DNA of 64,000 nt, from positions 62,001 to 126,000 of the forward strand of contig DYLK01000003.1 in NCBI GenBank assembly GCA_020722065.1. The letters run 5' to 3'. Of this stretch, positions 10,183 to 18,599 are shown one piece after another. The position numbers were made by a program, and so were the translations under genes. Source of the DNA: Melioribacter roseus. GTDB lineage: Bacteria; Bacteroidota; Ignavibacteria; Ignavibacteriales; Melioribacteraceae. Numbering within the stretch: position 1 is the first letter of the stretch; each line of letters opens with the position of its first letter. A model generated the notes under the pieces. It was not told where the DNA came from. It saw only the letters and a list, made by a program, of their open reading frames with translations, and did no database searches.

Positions 10183-11256
10183 ATGAACGTTTATGCAGTA
10201 ATAATGGCTGGTGGAGTTGGCTCACGATTTTGGCCAAGAAGTCGAGCAAAAACACCTAAACAATTACTTAAAATTTTTAGTGATGATACAATGATTCAAG
10301 CTACAATTAAACGACTTGATGGTTTAATTGATTCAGACAAAATATTAGTTATTACAAATCAAATTCAAAAAGAACAAATAATCGAACAATTACCTGAAAT
10401 CCCAATTGAAAACATTATTGCAGAACCTTTTGGCAAAAACACTGCTCCATGTGTTCTTTTAAGTGCTATAATTATCAATAAACTTAATCACGATTCAATT
10501 ATTGTAACTTTGCCTGCAGATCATTTGATTTTAGATGAGATGCTTTTTAAAGAAACATTAATAAAAGCGATTGAATTTGCTTCGAACAATAAAGCTCTTG
10601 TAACAATTGGTATTAAACCTAGTCGCCCAGAAACTGGTTATGGCTATATTCAAATAAATGAAAATGACAAAGAATCAAGCGATTCAGTTTATAAAGTGCA
10701 AACCTTTGCTGAAAAACCTAATCTTTCAACTGCAAAAAGATTTGTAAGTTCTGGGGACTTTTTCTGGAATTCAGGAATGTTTATTTGGAAAAGTACTGAA
10801 ATATTGCAAGCTTTTGAAACATTACTTCCTGATATGTATGAAGAATTAATAAAAATTGAGAATGTAATAGGGACTTCAGAATTCGATGCAACTCTAACTC
10901 AAATATATGGTGAAGTTAAACCTATCTCAGTAGATTATGGAATTATGGAAAAATCACCGTTTGTATATATGGTAAAAGGTGATTTTAATTGGAATGATGT
11001 CGGAAGTTGGGAAGCAGTATATCAACTTTCTAATCAAGATGAGAATCACAACACAAAAATTGGCAATATCTTTACTGAAAAAACTTATTCTTCATATATA
11101 TATAATCCAGAAAAATTTACTGCAGTAATTGGTTTGGATAATTTAATTGTAATTGAAACAAAAGATTCATTGTTAATTTGTAATAGAGAGAATGCTCAGT
11201 CAGTTAAAGATGTAGTTGAATATTTAAAAATTAATAATCAAACAGAATTATTATAA
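10183..11256 (+). CDS. manC: Mannose-1-phosphate guanylyltransferase
   Basis: The enzyme makes GDP-mannose from GTP and mannose 1-phosphate for polysaccharide and glycan synthesis. The 357-residue protein is the single-domain form without the C-terminal isomerase domain of bifunctional proteins. The nucleotidyltransferase signature AGGVGSRFWPRSR followed by PKQLL is at residues 9-28. TLPADHLI near 107, TGYGYIQ near 151 and FAEKPN near 174 are also seen. The last base of its TAA is the first base of the next gene's ATG, so it opens a translationally coupled operon. Confidence 0.93.
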   Translation: MNVYAVIMAGGVGSRFWPRSRAKTPKQLLKIFSDDTMIQATIKRLDGLIDSDKILVITNQIQKEQIIEQLPEIPIENIIAEPFGKNTAPCVLLSAIIINKLNHDSIIVTLPADHLILDEMLFKETLIKAIEFASNNKALVTIGIKPSRPETGYGYIQINENDKESSDSVYKVQTFAEKPNLSTAKRFVSSGDFFWNSGMFIWKSTEILQAFETLLPDMYEELIKIENVIGTSEFDATLTQIYGEVKPISVDYGIMEKSPFVYMVKGDFNWNDVGSWEAVYQLSNQDENHNTKIGNIFTEKTYSSYIYNPEKFTAVIGLDNLIVIETKDSLLICNRENAQSVKDVVEYLKINNQTELL

Positions 11257-11915
11257 TGAAAAAACAATTGATAACAGAAGAAATTGTTTTACAATTGTAT
11301 AAAAGTGGGAAAAGTATTCTCGATCTTGAGAAGGGAGCATTGATAACTCCAGCAGCAATGGATGTTATCAAACAGTATAAAATTAAAATTGAATTCAATC
11401 ACAATCTAAGAAAAAGCAATTCTATAGAAAATGGAGCAATAACTACTGAAAAATTGAAAATAGCAATTGGTTCAGATCATACTGGATTTGTTATAAAAGA
11501 AGAGATAAAACTTTATATTAAAGAAGTTACAACATGTGAAATAAATGATGTTGGAACATTTACAGATCAAGCATGCGATTATCCAGATTTTGCTTTTCAA
11601 GTTGCAAAGTTAGTAAGTTTAAAAGAAGCGAATTTCGGAATTCTTTTTGATGCCACAGGAATTCCATCAGCAATCACTGCGAACAAAGTCCCTGGAATTC
11701 GAGCAGCTACATGTTATAATGAATTTTCAGCACGAAGTTCTCGAGAACATAATAATGCTAATATTTTAGTTCTAGGAGCAAAAACTCTTGGAATTGCATC
11801 AATAAAATCAATTATTAAAGTGTGGCTTAATACTAATTTTTTAGGGGAAAGACATCAAAAAAGAATTGATAAAATAACAGAAATTGAAAAACAATTTCTG
11901 TTAAAAGGTTTATAA
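11256..11915 (+). CDS. RpiB/LacAB-family protein with EutQ/EutT-like N-terminal extension and altered catalytic loop
   Basis: Residues about 67-219 match the RpiB sugar-phosphate isomerase family: IAIGSDHTGFVIKEEI, DVGTF, CDYPDFAFQVA, then SREHNNANILVLGA. The His equivalent to E. coli RpiB His99 is kept in SREHNN. The catalytic loop, normally CGTGxG, reads FDATGIP here, so the usual Cys is Asp and two anion-hole glycines are changed. The N-terminal about 45 residues (LITEEIVLQLYKSG, then GALITPAAMDVI) resemble the N-terminal segment of EutQ/EutT proteins of microcompartment loci. Ribose-5-phosphate isomerase activity is therefore uncertain; another aldose/ketose phosphate or a non-catalytic role is possible. 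It overlaps manC and pyrK by one base each. Confidence 0.8.
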   Translation: MKKQLITEEIVLQLYKSGKSILDLEKGALITPAAMDVIKQYKIKIEFNHNLRKSNSIENGAITTEKLKIAIGSDHTGFVIKEEIKLYIKEVTTCEINDVGTFTDQACDYPDFAFQVAKLVSLKEANFGILFDATGIPSAITANKVPGIRAATCYNEFSARSSREHNNANILVLGAKTLGIASIKSIIKVWLNTNFLGERHQKRIDKITEIEKQFLLKGL

Positions 11916-12670
11916 TGTCGGTTGTAATAAAAGATTTTCGGATTATCTCCAATCAAAGAGCTTCAGAAAATATTTATCAATTAATAGTTAATGCTCCAGA
12001 AATTGCAAATATTGCCAAACCTGGGCAATTCTGTAATTTATTGCCTAATAATGGAGCTTATCTTCGAAGACCTTTTTCAATTTCAGATGTCGAAGATGAA
12101 AATGTAGCTTTTCTTTATGAAATCGTTGGGACTGGAACTGAAGCAATTTCAAACTTAATGGTAAATCAAACAATTAACATCGAAGGACCGTTAGGAAATG
12201 GATTTACTATAGATTCACAGAAATTAGCAATATTGCTTGCTGGAGGGATTGGTTATGCTCCGTTTCCATTTCTCATTAAAACTCTAAATAAAAAGAAAGT
12301 TAATTTTAAACTTTATCATGGTGTTAGAAATTCAAAATATTTAATCCAAGATGACTATCCTAAAGAAATTTCATCGGATGATGGTTCTATTGGTTTCAAA
12401 GGAAACGTTCTCGAACTATTTGAAAAAGAAAATAAATGGGAGTATGATTCAATAAAAGTCTATTCATGTGGACCAACACAAATGTTAAAAGCTTTGAAAG
12501 AATATTTTGAAAACTTAAAAGTTGATATTGAGTTATCTACTGAAAGTAGAATGGCGTGTGGAATCGGAATTTGTCAAGGTTGTCCAATAGAAAAAGCTGA
12601 TTCAAGTGGTTTTTTGTTAGTTTGTAAAGATGGTCCTGTTTTTAATTCAAAAGCTATTAAGTTTTTATGA
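11915..12670 (+). CDS. pyrK: Dihydroorotate dehydrogenase B, electron-transfer subunit
   Basis: PyrK carries FAD and a [2Fe-2S] cluster and passes electrons from PyrD to NAD+ in pyrimidine synthesis. The 251-residue protein shows the FAD-binding LRRPFSISD (about residues 50-58), the nucleotide-binding LLAGGIGYAPF and YSCGPTQMLKAL. The cluster ligands are in the C-terminal ACGIGICQGCPIE stretch (Cys-x4-Cys-x2-Cys) plus a Cys in LLVCKDGPVF. The partner pyrD follows with a four-base ATGA overlap, which confirms the assignment. Confidence 0.95.
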   Translation: MSVVIKDFRIISNQRASENIYQLIVNAPEIANIAKPGQFCNLLPNNGAYLRRPFSISDVEDENVAFLYEIVGTGTEAISNLMVNQTINIEGPLGNGFTIDSQKLAILLAGGIGYAPFPFLIKTLNKKKVNFKLYHGVRNSKYLIQDDYPKEISSDDGSIGFKGNVLELFEKENKWEYDSIKVYSCGPTQMLKALKEYFENLKVDIELSTESRMACGIGICQGCPIEKADSSGFLLVCKDGPVFNSKAIKFL

Positions 12671-13581
12671 TTGATTTATCAGTAAATATTGGTGGTTTAC
12701 AACTAAAAAATCCAATTATTCTTGCATCTGGAACAGTTGGTTATGGAAATGAAATCTCAGAATTTATCGATTTGAGTGAAATAGGTGCAATTGTAACTAA
12801 ATCAATCTCATTAAAACCAAGAAAAGGGAATGCTCCTGGGAGAATAATAGAAACTCCTTCTGGGATGTTAAATGCTATTGGTTTAGCAAATATTGGTTTA
12901 AGGGAATTCATATCCCAAAAAATACCTTTTCTAGAAAAAGTAAAATCCACTTTAATTTGCAACATTGCTGCAAGTTCTTTTGAAGAATATAAAATTTGTG
13001 TTGAAGAATTAAAAGATATAAATATCATCCAAGCCTTTGAAATTAATGTATCTTGTCCAAATGTAAAAGATGGTGGCTTACTTTTTGGAAATGATTTAAA
13101 TGCAGTAAAAACAATAACTTCCATACTTCGTCCAGTAACAAATAAACCACTTATTCTTAAATTATCTCCTAATACTACTTCAATTTGGAATTTTGCTCAA
13201 GTAGCTAAAGATGCAAATTGGAATGCGGTTTCGGCAATTAACACACTTGTTGGCACTTCATTCGATATTTATACGAGAAAACCTAAAATTAAAAATATTA
13301 CGGGAGGACTTTCTGGAGCAGCTATAAAGCCGATTGCATTAGCTAAGATTTTAGAAATTAGCAGAAATGTAGAAATACCAATAATTGGGATTGGTGGAAT
13401 TATGAACTGGAAAGATGCAATAGAATTTATGATTGCGGGCGCTTCTGCTGTTCAGATTGGGAGTGCAAATTTTATAAATCCAAAAGTCAGTATTGAAATT
13501 CTTGATGGAATTAAAGAATTCTGTGAAACACAACAAATCGAGAACGTATCAAATTTAACTGCAAGTTATAATCTTTTATGA
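12667..13581 (+). CDS. pyrD: Dihydroorotate dehydrogenase B (NAD+), catalytic subunit
   Basis: Class 1B PyrD oxidises dihydroorotate to orotate on FMN in the cytoplasm. The 304-residue protein begins LSVNIGGLQLKNPIILASGT, as the class does. It has the catalytic-base Cys in EINVSCPNVKDGG near residue 132, the Lys-containing KPLILKLSPN, and the FMN-phosphate motifs GIGGIMNWKDA and GASAVQIGSA near the end. Adjacency to pyrK distinguishes it from fumarate-dependent class 1A. It overlaps folC by four bases. Confidence 0.95.
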   Translation: MIDLSVNIGGLQLKNPIILASGTVGYGNEISEFIDLSEIGAIVTKSISLKPRKGNAPGRIIETPSGMLNAIGLANIGLREFISQKIPFLEKVKSTLICNIAASSFEEYKICVEELKDINIIQAFEINVSCPNVKDGGLLFGNDLNAVKTITSILRPVTNKPLILKLSPNTTSIWNFAQVAKDANWNAVSAINTLVGTSFDIYTRKPKIKNITGGLSGAAIKPIALAKILEISRNVEIPIIGIGGIMNWKDAIEFMIAGASAVQIGSANFINPKVSIEILDGIKEFCETQQIENVSNLTASYNLL

Positions 13582-14834
13582 CATACGAACAAGCAACAGA
13601 AAAAATCTATTCCCTTCATCAATTTGGTATTAAACTTGGGTTAGAAAACATTCAAGCATTTTTACAATTGTTAGGAAATCCAGAAAAAAAGTTAAAAACA
13701 ATTCACATTGCTGGTTCAAATGGAAAGGGTAGCACATTATCATTCATATCTTCAATATTGATGGAGCACGGTTATAAAGTCGGTTTTTATACTTCCCCAC
13801 ATTTAGTAGATTATTCTGAAAGAATTAGAATAAATGGGAATAATATTTCAAAAGAATTTGTTACAGATTTTGTCAATAAATTCAGTAATTATATAGATGA
13901 ACATCAGATAACTTTTTTTGAAATTGGAACAGCGATGGCATTTCAGTATTTTTATGAAAATAATGTAGATTTTGCTGTTATAGAAACTGGACTTGGGGGC
14001 AGATTAGATGCAACAAATGTTATAAATTCCAAATATGTTGTTATAACGACAATTAGTTTAGAGCATACTAATATATTAGGGAATTCAATTGAAGAAATTG
14101 CTAATGAGAAAGCGGGAATTATTCATGATAACTCAAATGTATTTGTTGGGTATTTATCAGAAAAAGCAAAAAAAGTTATCAATGAAAAATCAAAATTAAC
14201 ACACTCAAAGTTTTATAAAGTAGAAGATTATGTTTCACAATTACCGGAGCACGTAACAATTAGAATTAATAATAAATTACTTAATATTTACAAAACTGAG
14301 CTTCTCGGCAATTATCAACTAAGAAATGTTTCATTAGCAGTGTTAGTTGCAAATGTTGTTTTAAGTGAAAAATTAAGGATAGATAAAACTTTAAATGGAA
14401 TTGATAAAGTTAGAAAAAATAGTAAGTTACGAGGAAGATTTGAAATATATTCAAATAGTCCATTAGTTATTTTTGACTCAGCACACAACATTGAAGGCAT
14501 TGAAGTGTTTTTAGATTCATTCAAAAAAATGAATTTAGCATGCAAAAAAAAAGTAGTAATATTCGGTGGGATGAGAGATAAAGCGGTTATGCAAATATTA
14601 GAAAAATTAAATGAAATATTTGACAAATTTTATTTTACTTCAATAAATTATGAAAGGGCATTAAAAATATCTGAATTAATGCAAATTGGGAGTACCCTAA
14701 GAATCAGAGGACAAGCTCTTGAAAACCCAGCAAAATTTATTCGTGAATTTTCTGAAAAGAGTTCGTGCTTAGTAGTTATAGGAAGTATTTATATTTTAGG
14801 AGAAATCTTGAAAAAATTGGAGCACACTATTTAG
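13578..14834 (+). CDS. folC: Folylpolyglutamate / dihydrofolate synthase
   Basis: FolC ligates glutamate to dihydropteroate or folates, using ATP. The 418-residue Mur-ligase-type protein has the phosphate loop HIAGSNGKGSTLSFISSIL near residue 42 and YTSPHLVDYSERIRING near 73. FFEIGTAMAFQYF near 114, IETGLGGRLDATNV near 136 and ISLEHTNILG follow, then the C-terminal domain motif IFDSAHNIEG near 296. It is the last gene of the overlapping manC-to-folC operon. A new promoter for the helicase begins about 10 bp later. Confidence 0.94.
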   Translation: MTYEQATEKIYSLHQFGIKLGLENIQAFLQLLGNPEKKLKTIHIAGSNGKGSTLSFISSILMEHGYKVGFYTSPHLVDYSERIRINGNNISKEFVTDFVNKFSNYIDEHQITFFEIGTAMAFQYFYENNVDFAVIETGLGGRLDATNVINSKYVVITTISLEHTNILGNSIEEIANEKAGIIHDNSNVFVGYLSEKAKKVINEKSKLTHSKFYKVEDYVSQLPEHVTIRINNKLLNIYKTELLGNYQLRNVSLAVLVANVVLSEKLRIDKTLNGIDKVRKNSKLRGRFEIYSNSPLVIFDSAHNIEGIEVFLDSFKKMNLACKKKVVIFGGMRDKAVMQILEKLNEIFDKFYFTSINYERALKISELMQIGSTLRIRGQALENPAKFIREFSEKSSCLVVIGSIYILGEILKKLEHTI

Positions 14835-14843
14835 TTCTCATTT

Positions 14844-14875
14844 TTTGGTTAAATTTTATCGTTTCCTTATATTTG
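14844..14875 (+). promoter_or_regulatory. Promoter of the PcrA/UvrD helicase gene (TTTG-N20-TATATTTG)
   Basis: TTTG at 14844-14847 and TATATTTG at 14868-14875 are separated by 20 bp, a full match to the Bacteroidota sigma-A consensus TTTG-N19/21-TAnnTTTG. The expected transcript start near 14882 lies between an upstream in-frame start codon at 14845 and the ATG at 14899. This is why the ATG is chosen for the helicase. Confidence 0.75.
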
Positions 14876-14898
14876 CACTTCAAAAAAAATGGTTTATT

Positions 14899-17073
14899 AT
14901 GAAAATCTTAGAATCGTTGAATCCTGTGCAGAGAGAAGCAGTAGAATGTATAAAATCTTCCCAAATGATAGTTGCTGGTGCTGGGTCAGGAAAGACAAAA
15001 GTTCTTACACACAAAATTGCTTATTTAATTGAAAATGGCTATGAGCCATCTTCAATTTTGGCTTTAACTTTCACTAATAAAGCCGCTCAAGAAATGAAAG
15101 AAAGAATTAAAAAACTTGTTGGAAAAAAGGCTGACGAAATCTGGATGGGGACTTTTCATTCTGTTTTTGCTAAAATTTTAAGAGATCACGCTGATAAAAT
15201 TGGTTATTCAAGAAATTTTTCGATTTACGATAGAGAAGATTCAGTACAACTTGTACAGCATGTTATACAAGAACTAGAGATTTCACAGGATTTATATATT
15301 CCATCACGAATTCAACATAAAATTAGTAATCAAAAAAATCATCTTATAACTGTTGAAAACTATCGTCAAAATTTTGTTGTAACATTAGCTGACCAACATT
15401 TTGTAAAAATTTATGAATTATATGATAGTAGATTAAAAGAAAATAATGCAATGGATTTTGATGATTTATTAATAAAACCGTTAGTATTATTCAAAAATGA
15501 ACCAAAAATCCTAGCAAATTATAGAAATCGCTTTAAATATATTTTGGTTGATGAATATCAAGACACTAATAAAGCACAATATAATTTGATTAAGGAATTA
15601 AGTTTTAACAAAACAAAAGTATGTGTTGTTGGTGATGATGCTCAAAGTATTTACGGTTGGCGTGGAGCAGATATATCAAATATTTTAAGTTTTGAAAAGG
15701 ATTTTCAAAAAGTTCAAATTTATAAATTGGAACAAAATTATCGTTCAACAAAAAATATTTTGAATGGAGCTAATTCAGTTATTTCTAATAATAAAAATCA
15801 GCTTAAAAAAAATCTTTGGACTGAAAATAAAGAAGGTGAAAAAATATCAATAATTCGTTGTTCTGATGAAAAAGACGAAGCTTATCAGATTTCTATGCAA
15901 ATCAAAAAAGAAATACAAAAACGTAAAATTTCACTAAACGACATTGCCATTCTTTACAGAACAAATGCTCAATCGCGAGCATTAGAAGATGCACTACGTC
16001 GCGAAAAATTGCCATATCAAATAATTGGTGGTGTAGAATTTTATCGCAGAAAAGAAGTAAAAGATATTGTTGCTTATCTTCGAGTTTTGGCTAATCAGAG
16101 TGATGAAGAAAGTTTATTAAGGATAATGAATTTTCCACAAAGAGGCATTGGAAACACATCTATTGAAAAAATGCTCGCTTTTTCTCGTAGATTAGATATT
16201 ACTTTTTTCAAGACAATGGCACGTATTTTTGAAGTAATTGAAGTAAAAGAAAGAATTCAAAAAAATGTTAAGCAATTCAAGTTATTGCTTGATAAATACG
16301 TACAATTGAAGGATAAACTTTCGCTTTATGAATTAACTTCAGCTTTGGTTGATGAATTGGGAATTATTAAAACATTTAAAGAAGAAAATACAAAAGATTC
16401 GATGCAAAAAAATATGAACATCCAAGAACTTCTAAATGCAATTCATGAATTCTCTCAAAAAAATAAAAATGCTACAATTGATGATTATCTTGCTGAAGTT
16501 TCTTTAATGGCAAGTGTTGATGAACTAAACAATAGCACTCAACATATTACATTAATGACAGTACACAATGCAAAAGGGCTTGAATTTGATGTTTGTTTCA
16601 TAATCGGTTTGGAGGAAGATTTATTTCCAATCAGTTCTAAATATGATACAGATGCTGACATTGAGGAAGAAAGACGGTTGTTTTATGTTGCATGTACTCG
16701 GGCTAAAGAAAAATTATATTTAACTCACGCACGTTCACGTTACAGATTTGGCGAAGTAGCTTACCAGGATCGTAGTAGATTTATTAACGAAGTTGATCCT
16801 GCAACTGTGTTTAATGAAAAAGATCCGACAGAGGTTCGTTCCGGCAGAAAAAGAAAATCATTTTATGATGATTTATACAACGACGATTTAGATGAACTTG
16901 GACTTGATAGAAGAACTTATAGAGTCGGAAGTAGAGTATCACACGAAGTTTTTGGTAGTGGAAAAATTCTTGCAATAGAAGGAAATGGTGAAGAAGCTAA
17001 AATTACTATTCATTTTGAAGACCATGGAAAAAAGAAAATGGTTGCAAAATATGCAAGGTTAAGTTTAATTTAA
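14899..17073 (+). CDS. pcrA: UvrD/PcrA-type ATP-dependent DNA helicase
   Basis: This superfamily 1A 3'-5' helicase works in nucleotide-excision repair and replication-fork upkeep. From ATG 14899 it has 724 residues, normal for PcrA. Motifs are in order: Q-motif LNPVQREAV, Walker A AGAGSGKTKVLTHKI (about residue 29), TFTNKAAQEMKER, Walker B VDEYQDTNKAQY, GDDAQSIYGWRGAD, QNYRSTKNIL, LMTVHNAKGLEFDV and RRLFYVACTRAKEKLYL. The end SHEVFGSGKIL to YARLSLI is the Tudor-like domain of PcrA/UvrD that contacts RNA polymerase. The open frame extends 54 bp upstream to 14845, but that extension covers the promoter. Confidence 0.95.
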   Translation: MKILESLNPVQREAVECIKSSQMIVAGAGSGKTKVLTHKIAYLIENGYEPSSILALTFTNKAAQEMKERIKKLVGKKADEIWMGTFHSVFAKILRDHADKIGYSRNFSIYDREDSVQLVQHVIQELEISQDLYIPSRIQHKISNQKNHLITVENYRQNFVVTLADQHFVKIYELYDSRLKENNAMDFDDLLIKPLVLFKNEPKILANYRNRFKYILVDEYQDTNKAQYNLIKELSFNKTKVCVVGDDAQSIYGWRGADISNILSFEKDFQKVQIYKLEQNYRSTKNILNGANSVISNNKNQLKKNLWTENKEGEKISIIRCSDEKDEAYQISMQIKKEIQKRKISLNDIAILYRTNAQSRALEDALRREKLPYQIIGGVEFYRRKEVKDIVAYLRVLANQSDEESLLRIMNFPQRGIGNTSIEKMLAFSRRLDITFFKTMARIFEVIEVKERIQKNVKQFKLLLDKYVQLKDKLSLYELTSALVDELGIIKTFKEENTKDSMQKNMNIQELLNAIHEFSQKNKNATIDDYLAEVSLMASVDELNNSTQHITLMTVHNAKGLEFDVCFIIGLEEDLFPISSKYDTDADIEEERRLFYVACTRAKEKLYLTHARSRYRFGEVAYQDRSRFINEVDPATVFNEKDPTEVRSGRKRKSFYDDLYNDDLDELGLDRRTYRVGSRVSHEVFGSGKILAIEGNGEEAKITIHFEDHGKKKMVAKYARLSLI

Positions 17074-17088
17074 TGGAATTTTAAACAA

Positions 17089-17115
17089 AAAAAGCCCGTT
17101 TATCGGGCTTTTTTT
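17089..17115. terminator. Bidirectional terminator between the helicase and Rrf2 genes
   Basis: AAAAAGCCCG up to 17098 pairs with CGGGCTTTTT from 17104 around a TTTAT loop. A runs on one side and T runs on the other let it serve both convergent genes. Confidence 0.9.
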
Positions 17116-17129
17116 TAAAACTAAGTTTT

Positions 17130-17594
17130 TTATCCGTTGCTTTCATGTGTGAAGTTAGCAATCATCTCTTCATTTTTTTTTAGCATATCGTTATATTCTT
17201 GAGCAACTTGCTGAACATTTTTGCTTGAAATCAGATTGAAGATTTTATTCCTCAAATCATTCCATTCTTCGTGTAACGGACAAGGATTTTCATCAGAGCA
17301 CTCTTTTAATCCTGTTATGCAAGTCAAAGTTATTACGGGACCTTCAATTCTTTCAACAACTTCAAGTATTGTACTATTTAATGCTAATTTTGTTATTCTA
17401 AAACCACCACCGCGACCTTTAAATGAATCAACAAAACCAAATTTTGCCATTCTTTGTAAAATTTTAGCTAAATAGTGCGAAGGAATATCTTCTGTTTTCG
17501 CAATGTCTGATGACATTACAAGTAAGTCTTTTGGAGCTCTTGCCAAGTATAATATTGCTCTTATCGCGTATTCACCAGTCTTTGTGTAAATCAT
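17130..17594 (-). CDS. Rrf2-family transcriptional regulator, probable Fe-S sensor
   Basis: The 154-residue protein has the N-terminal winged helix of the Rrf2 family: YTKTGEYAIRAILYLA, then DIPSHYLAKILQRMAKFGFV and the wing GRGGGFRI. Three Cys near residues 90-105 (TCITGLKECSDENPCPLHEE, spacing C-x6-C-x5-C) fit a [2Fe-2S] cluster site as in IscR, NsrR and RsrR, so redox, NO or Fe-S status sensing is likely. The spacing is neither classic IscR nor NsrR, and no isc or suf gene is nearby, so the regulon cannot be told from the window. A GAGGTAAT ribosome-binding site at 17595-17602 supports the ATG at 17594. Confidence 0.9.
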   Translation of the reverse strand: MIYTKTGEYAIRAILYLARAPKDLLVMSSDIAKTEDIPSHYLAKILQRMAKFGFVDSFKGRGGGFRITKLALNSTILEVVERIEGPVITLTCITGLKECSDENPCPLHEEWNDLRNKIFNLISSKNVQQVAQEYNDMLKKNEEMIANFTHESNG

Positions 17595-17662
17595 ATTACC
17601 TCAAGAATTTATAAAAAAGATACGTTTGTCTATTATCAAGATAATTAAATAAGATTTTTTTG

Positions 17663-18283
17663 TCAAGTTTTAGATAGGAAAAAAGTTGATTTGTCCGAAA
17701 TTATATTGATATTATTATTTAACGCTAATTTTAATTCAGATTCAAATTGATGAATTACTTCAATTGCAATTAACGCATGGATAATTGGGTTGTTTAAATA
17801 TTCGTTTTTTATAATTTTAGCATTAAATTTTTCCAAAAAATGATGAATAGTTTTTGATTGTTCATAATTGTAACTAATGATTAATTTTCCATATTCAATT
17901 TCTTCTACGATTTCACAAAATTGTAATGTTTCTATTCCATTTTGATAATATGTTTTCCCTAAAAGACCAACTCCAAGTTTAATTCCTCCAAAGTATCTAA
18001 TTGAGACTAATAATGTATTTTGCAATTGAAAATGATTTATTGCATTAAGTAAACGAACACCAGCAGTTCCATTCGGTTCACCATCATCAGAATATTTTTC
18101 AAAATTAGGATGAAGTTTCCATGCATAACAAATATGATTTGCATCATAAAACTCATTTTTTAGCTTTTGAAATATTTGTTCAATCTCAATTTGAGATTTT
18201 ATTGGAAATGCTTTTCCAATGAAAAGTGAACTTTTTTCCTTTTTTCGAGATTCGACGGCTGATTTAATTGTGTTAATTTTCAT
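17663..18283 (-). CDS. YigZ/IMPACT-family protein
   Basis: This 206-residue protein begins MKINTIKSAVESRKKEKSSL. The conserved block is HICYAWKLH, SDDGEPNGTAGVRLLNAI and LLVSIRYFGGIKLGVGLLGK, the UPF0029/IMPACT N-terminal domain, followed by the DUF1949-like C-terminal half. Family members are linked to translation control and are of uncertain biochemical role. The frame runs 42 bp further upstream to 18325, but the extra 14 residues are hydrophobic and unlike the family, so the inner ATG is preferred. Confidence 0.88.
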   Translation of the reverse strand: MKINTIKSAVESRKKEKSSLFIGKAFPIKSQIEIEQIFQKLKNEFYDANHICYAWKLHPNFEKYSDDGEPNGTAGVRLLNAINHFQLQNTLLVSIRYFGGIKLGVGLLGKTYYQNGIETLQFCEIVEEIEYGKLIISYNYEQSKTIHHFLEKFNAKIIKNEYLNNPIIHALIAIEVIHQFESELKLALNNNINIISDKSTFFLSKT

Positions 18284-18599
18284 ATAATTTTTTAGAAATA
18301 AACTCAAAATAACACAATTTGCCATTTTTTTTATTGTAGATTAAACCAATTCATCCAATTCTAAATATCAGTCAACTATTTAAAATCTTTTTGTGAAAAG
18401 AATAAAGAATTATTATGGACAATTATTTTGCCAAGAATTATCAGAACGAATTCGATGAAAGTTTTACCGAGCGGGGTTTATTTCTACAAATAAGAAATTT
18501 TGAAATGTTTTAAACAAAGACACAGGATGATTATGCTTAAGTAGTTACAAAGAATTTTCTTATTTTTCAATAGAAAGATTAATTAAATAGGAAATAAAA
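18284..18599. other. Intergenic region without a convincing gene
   Basis: This 316-bp gap lies between the divergent YigZ and aminotransferase genes. I see no RNA gene or strong hairpin. A 32-codon frame at 18415-18513 has no recognisable homology and no ribosome-binding site worth calling. A short stretch resembling the end of a T9SS sorting domain lies inside it and is listed separately. Confidence 0.6.
18455..18493 (+). pseudogene. Possible remnant of a T9SS sorting-domain coding sequence
   Basis: Read from ATG 18455, the bases encode MKVLPSGVYFYK followed by TAA. The phrase SGVYFYK matches the near-terminal strand of type A sorting domains, compare ATGVYFYRLK in the protein ending at 1331. 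The rest of the domain is absent, so this may be a scrap of a lost surface-protein gene. Eleven codons is very little evidence. Confidence 0.3.

Noticed and set aside
12741-13124. 127-codon open frame on the minus strand
   Set aside because: It lies wholly inside pyrD, whose motifs are clear; the reverse-frame protein has no recognisable features.
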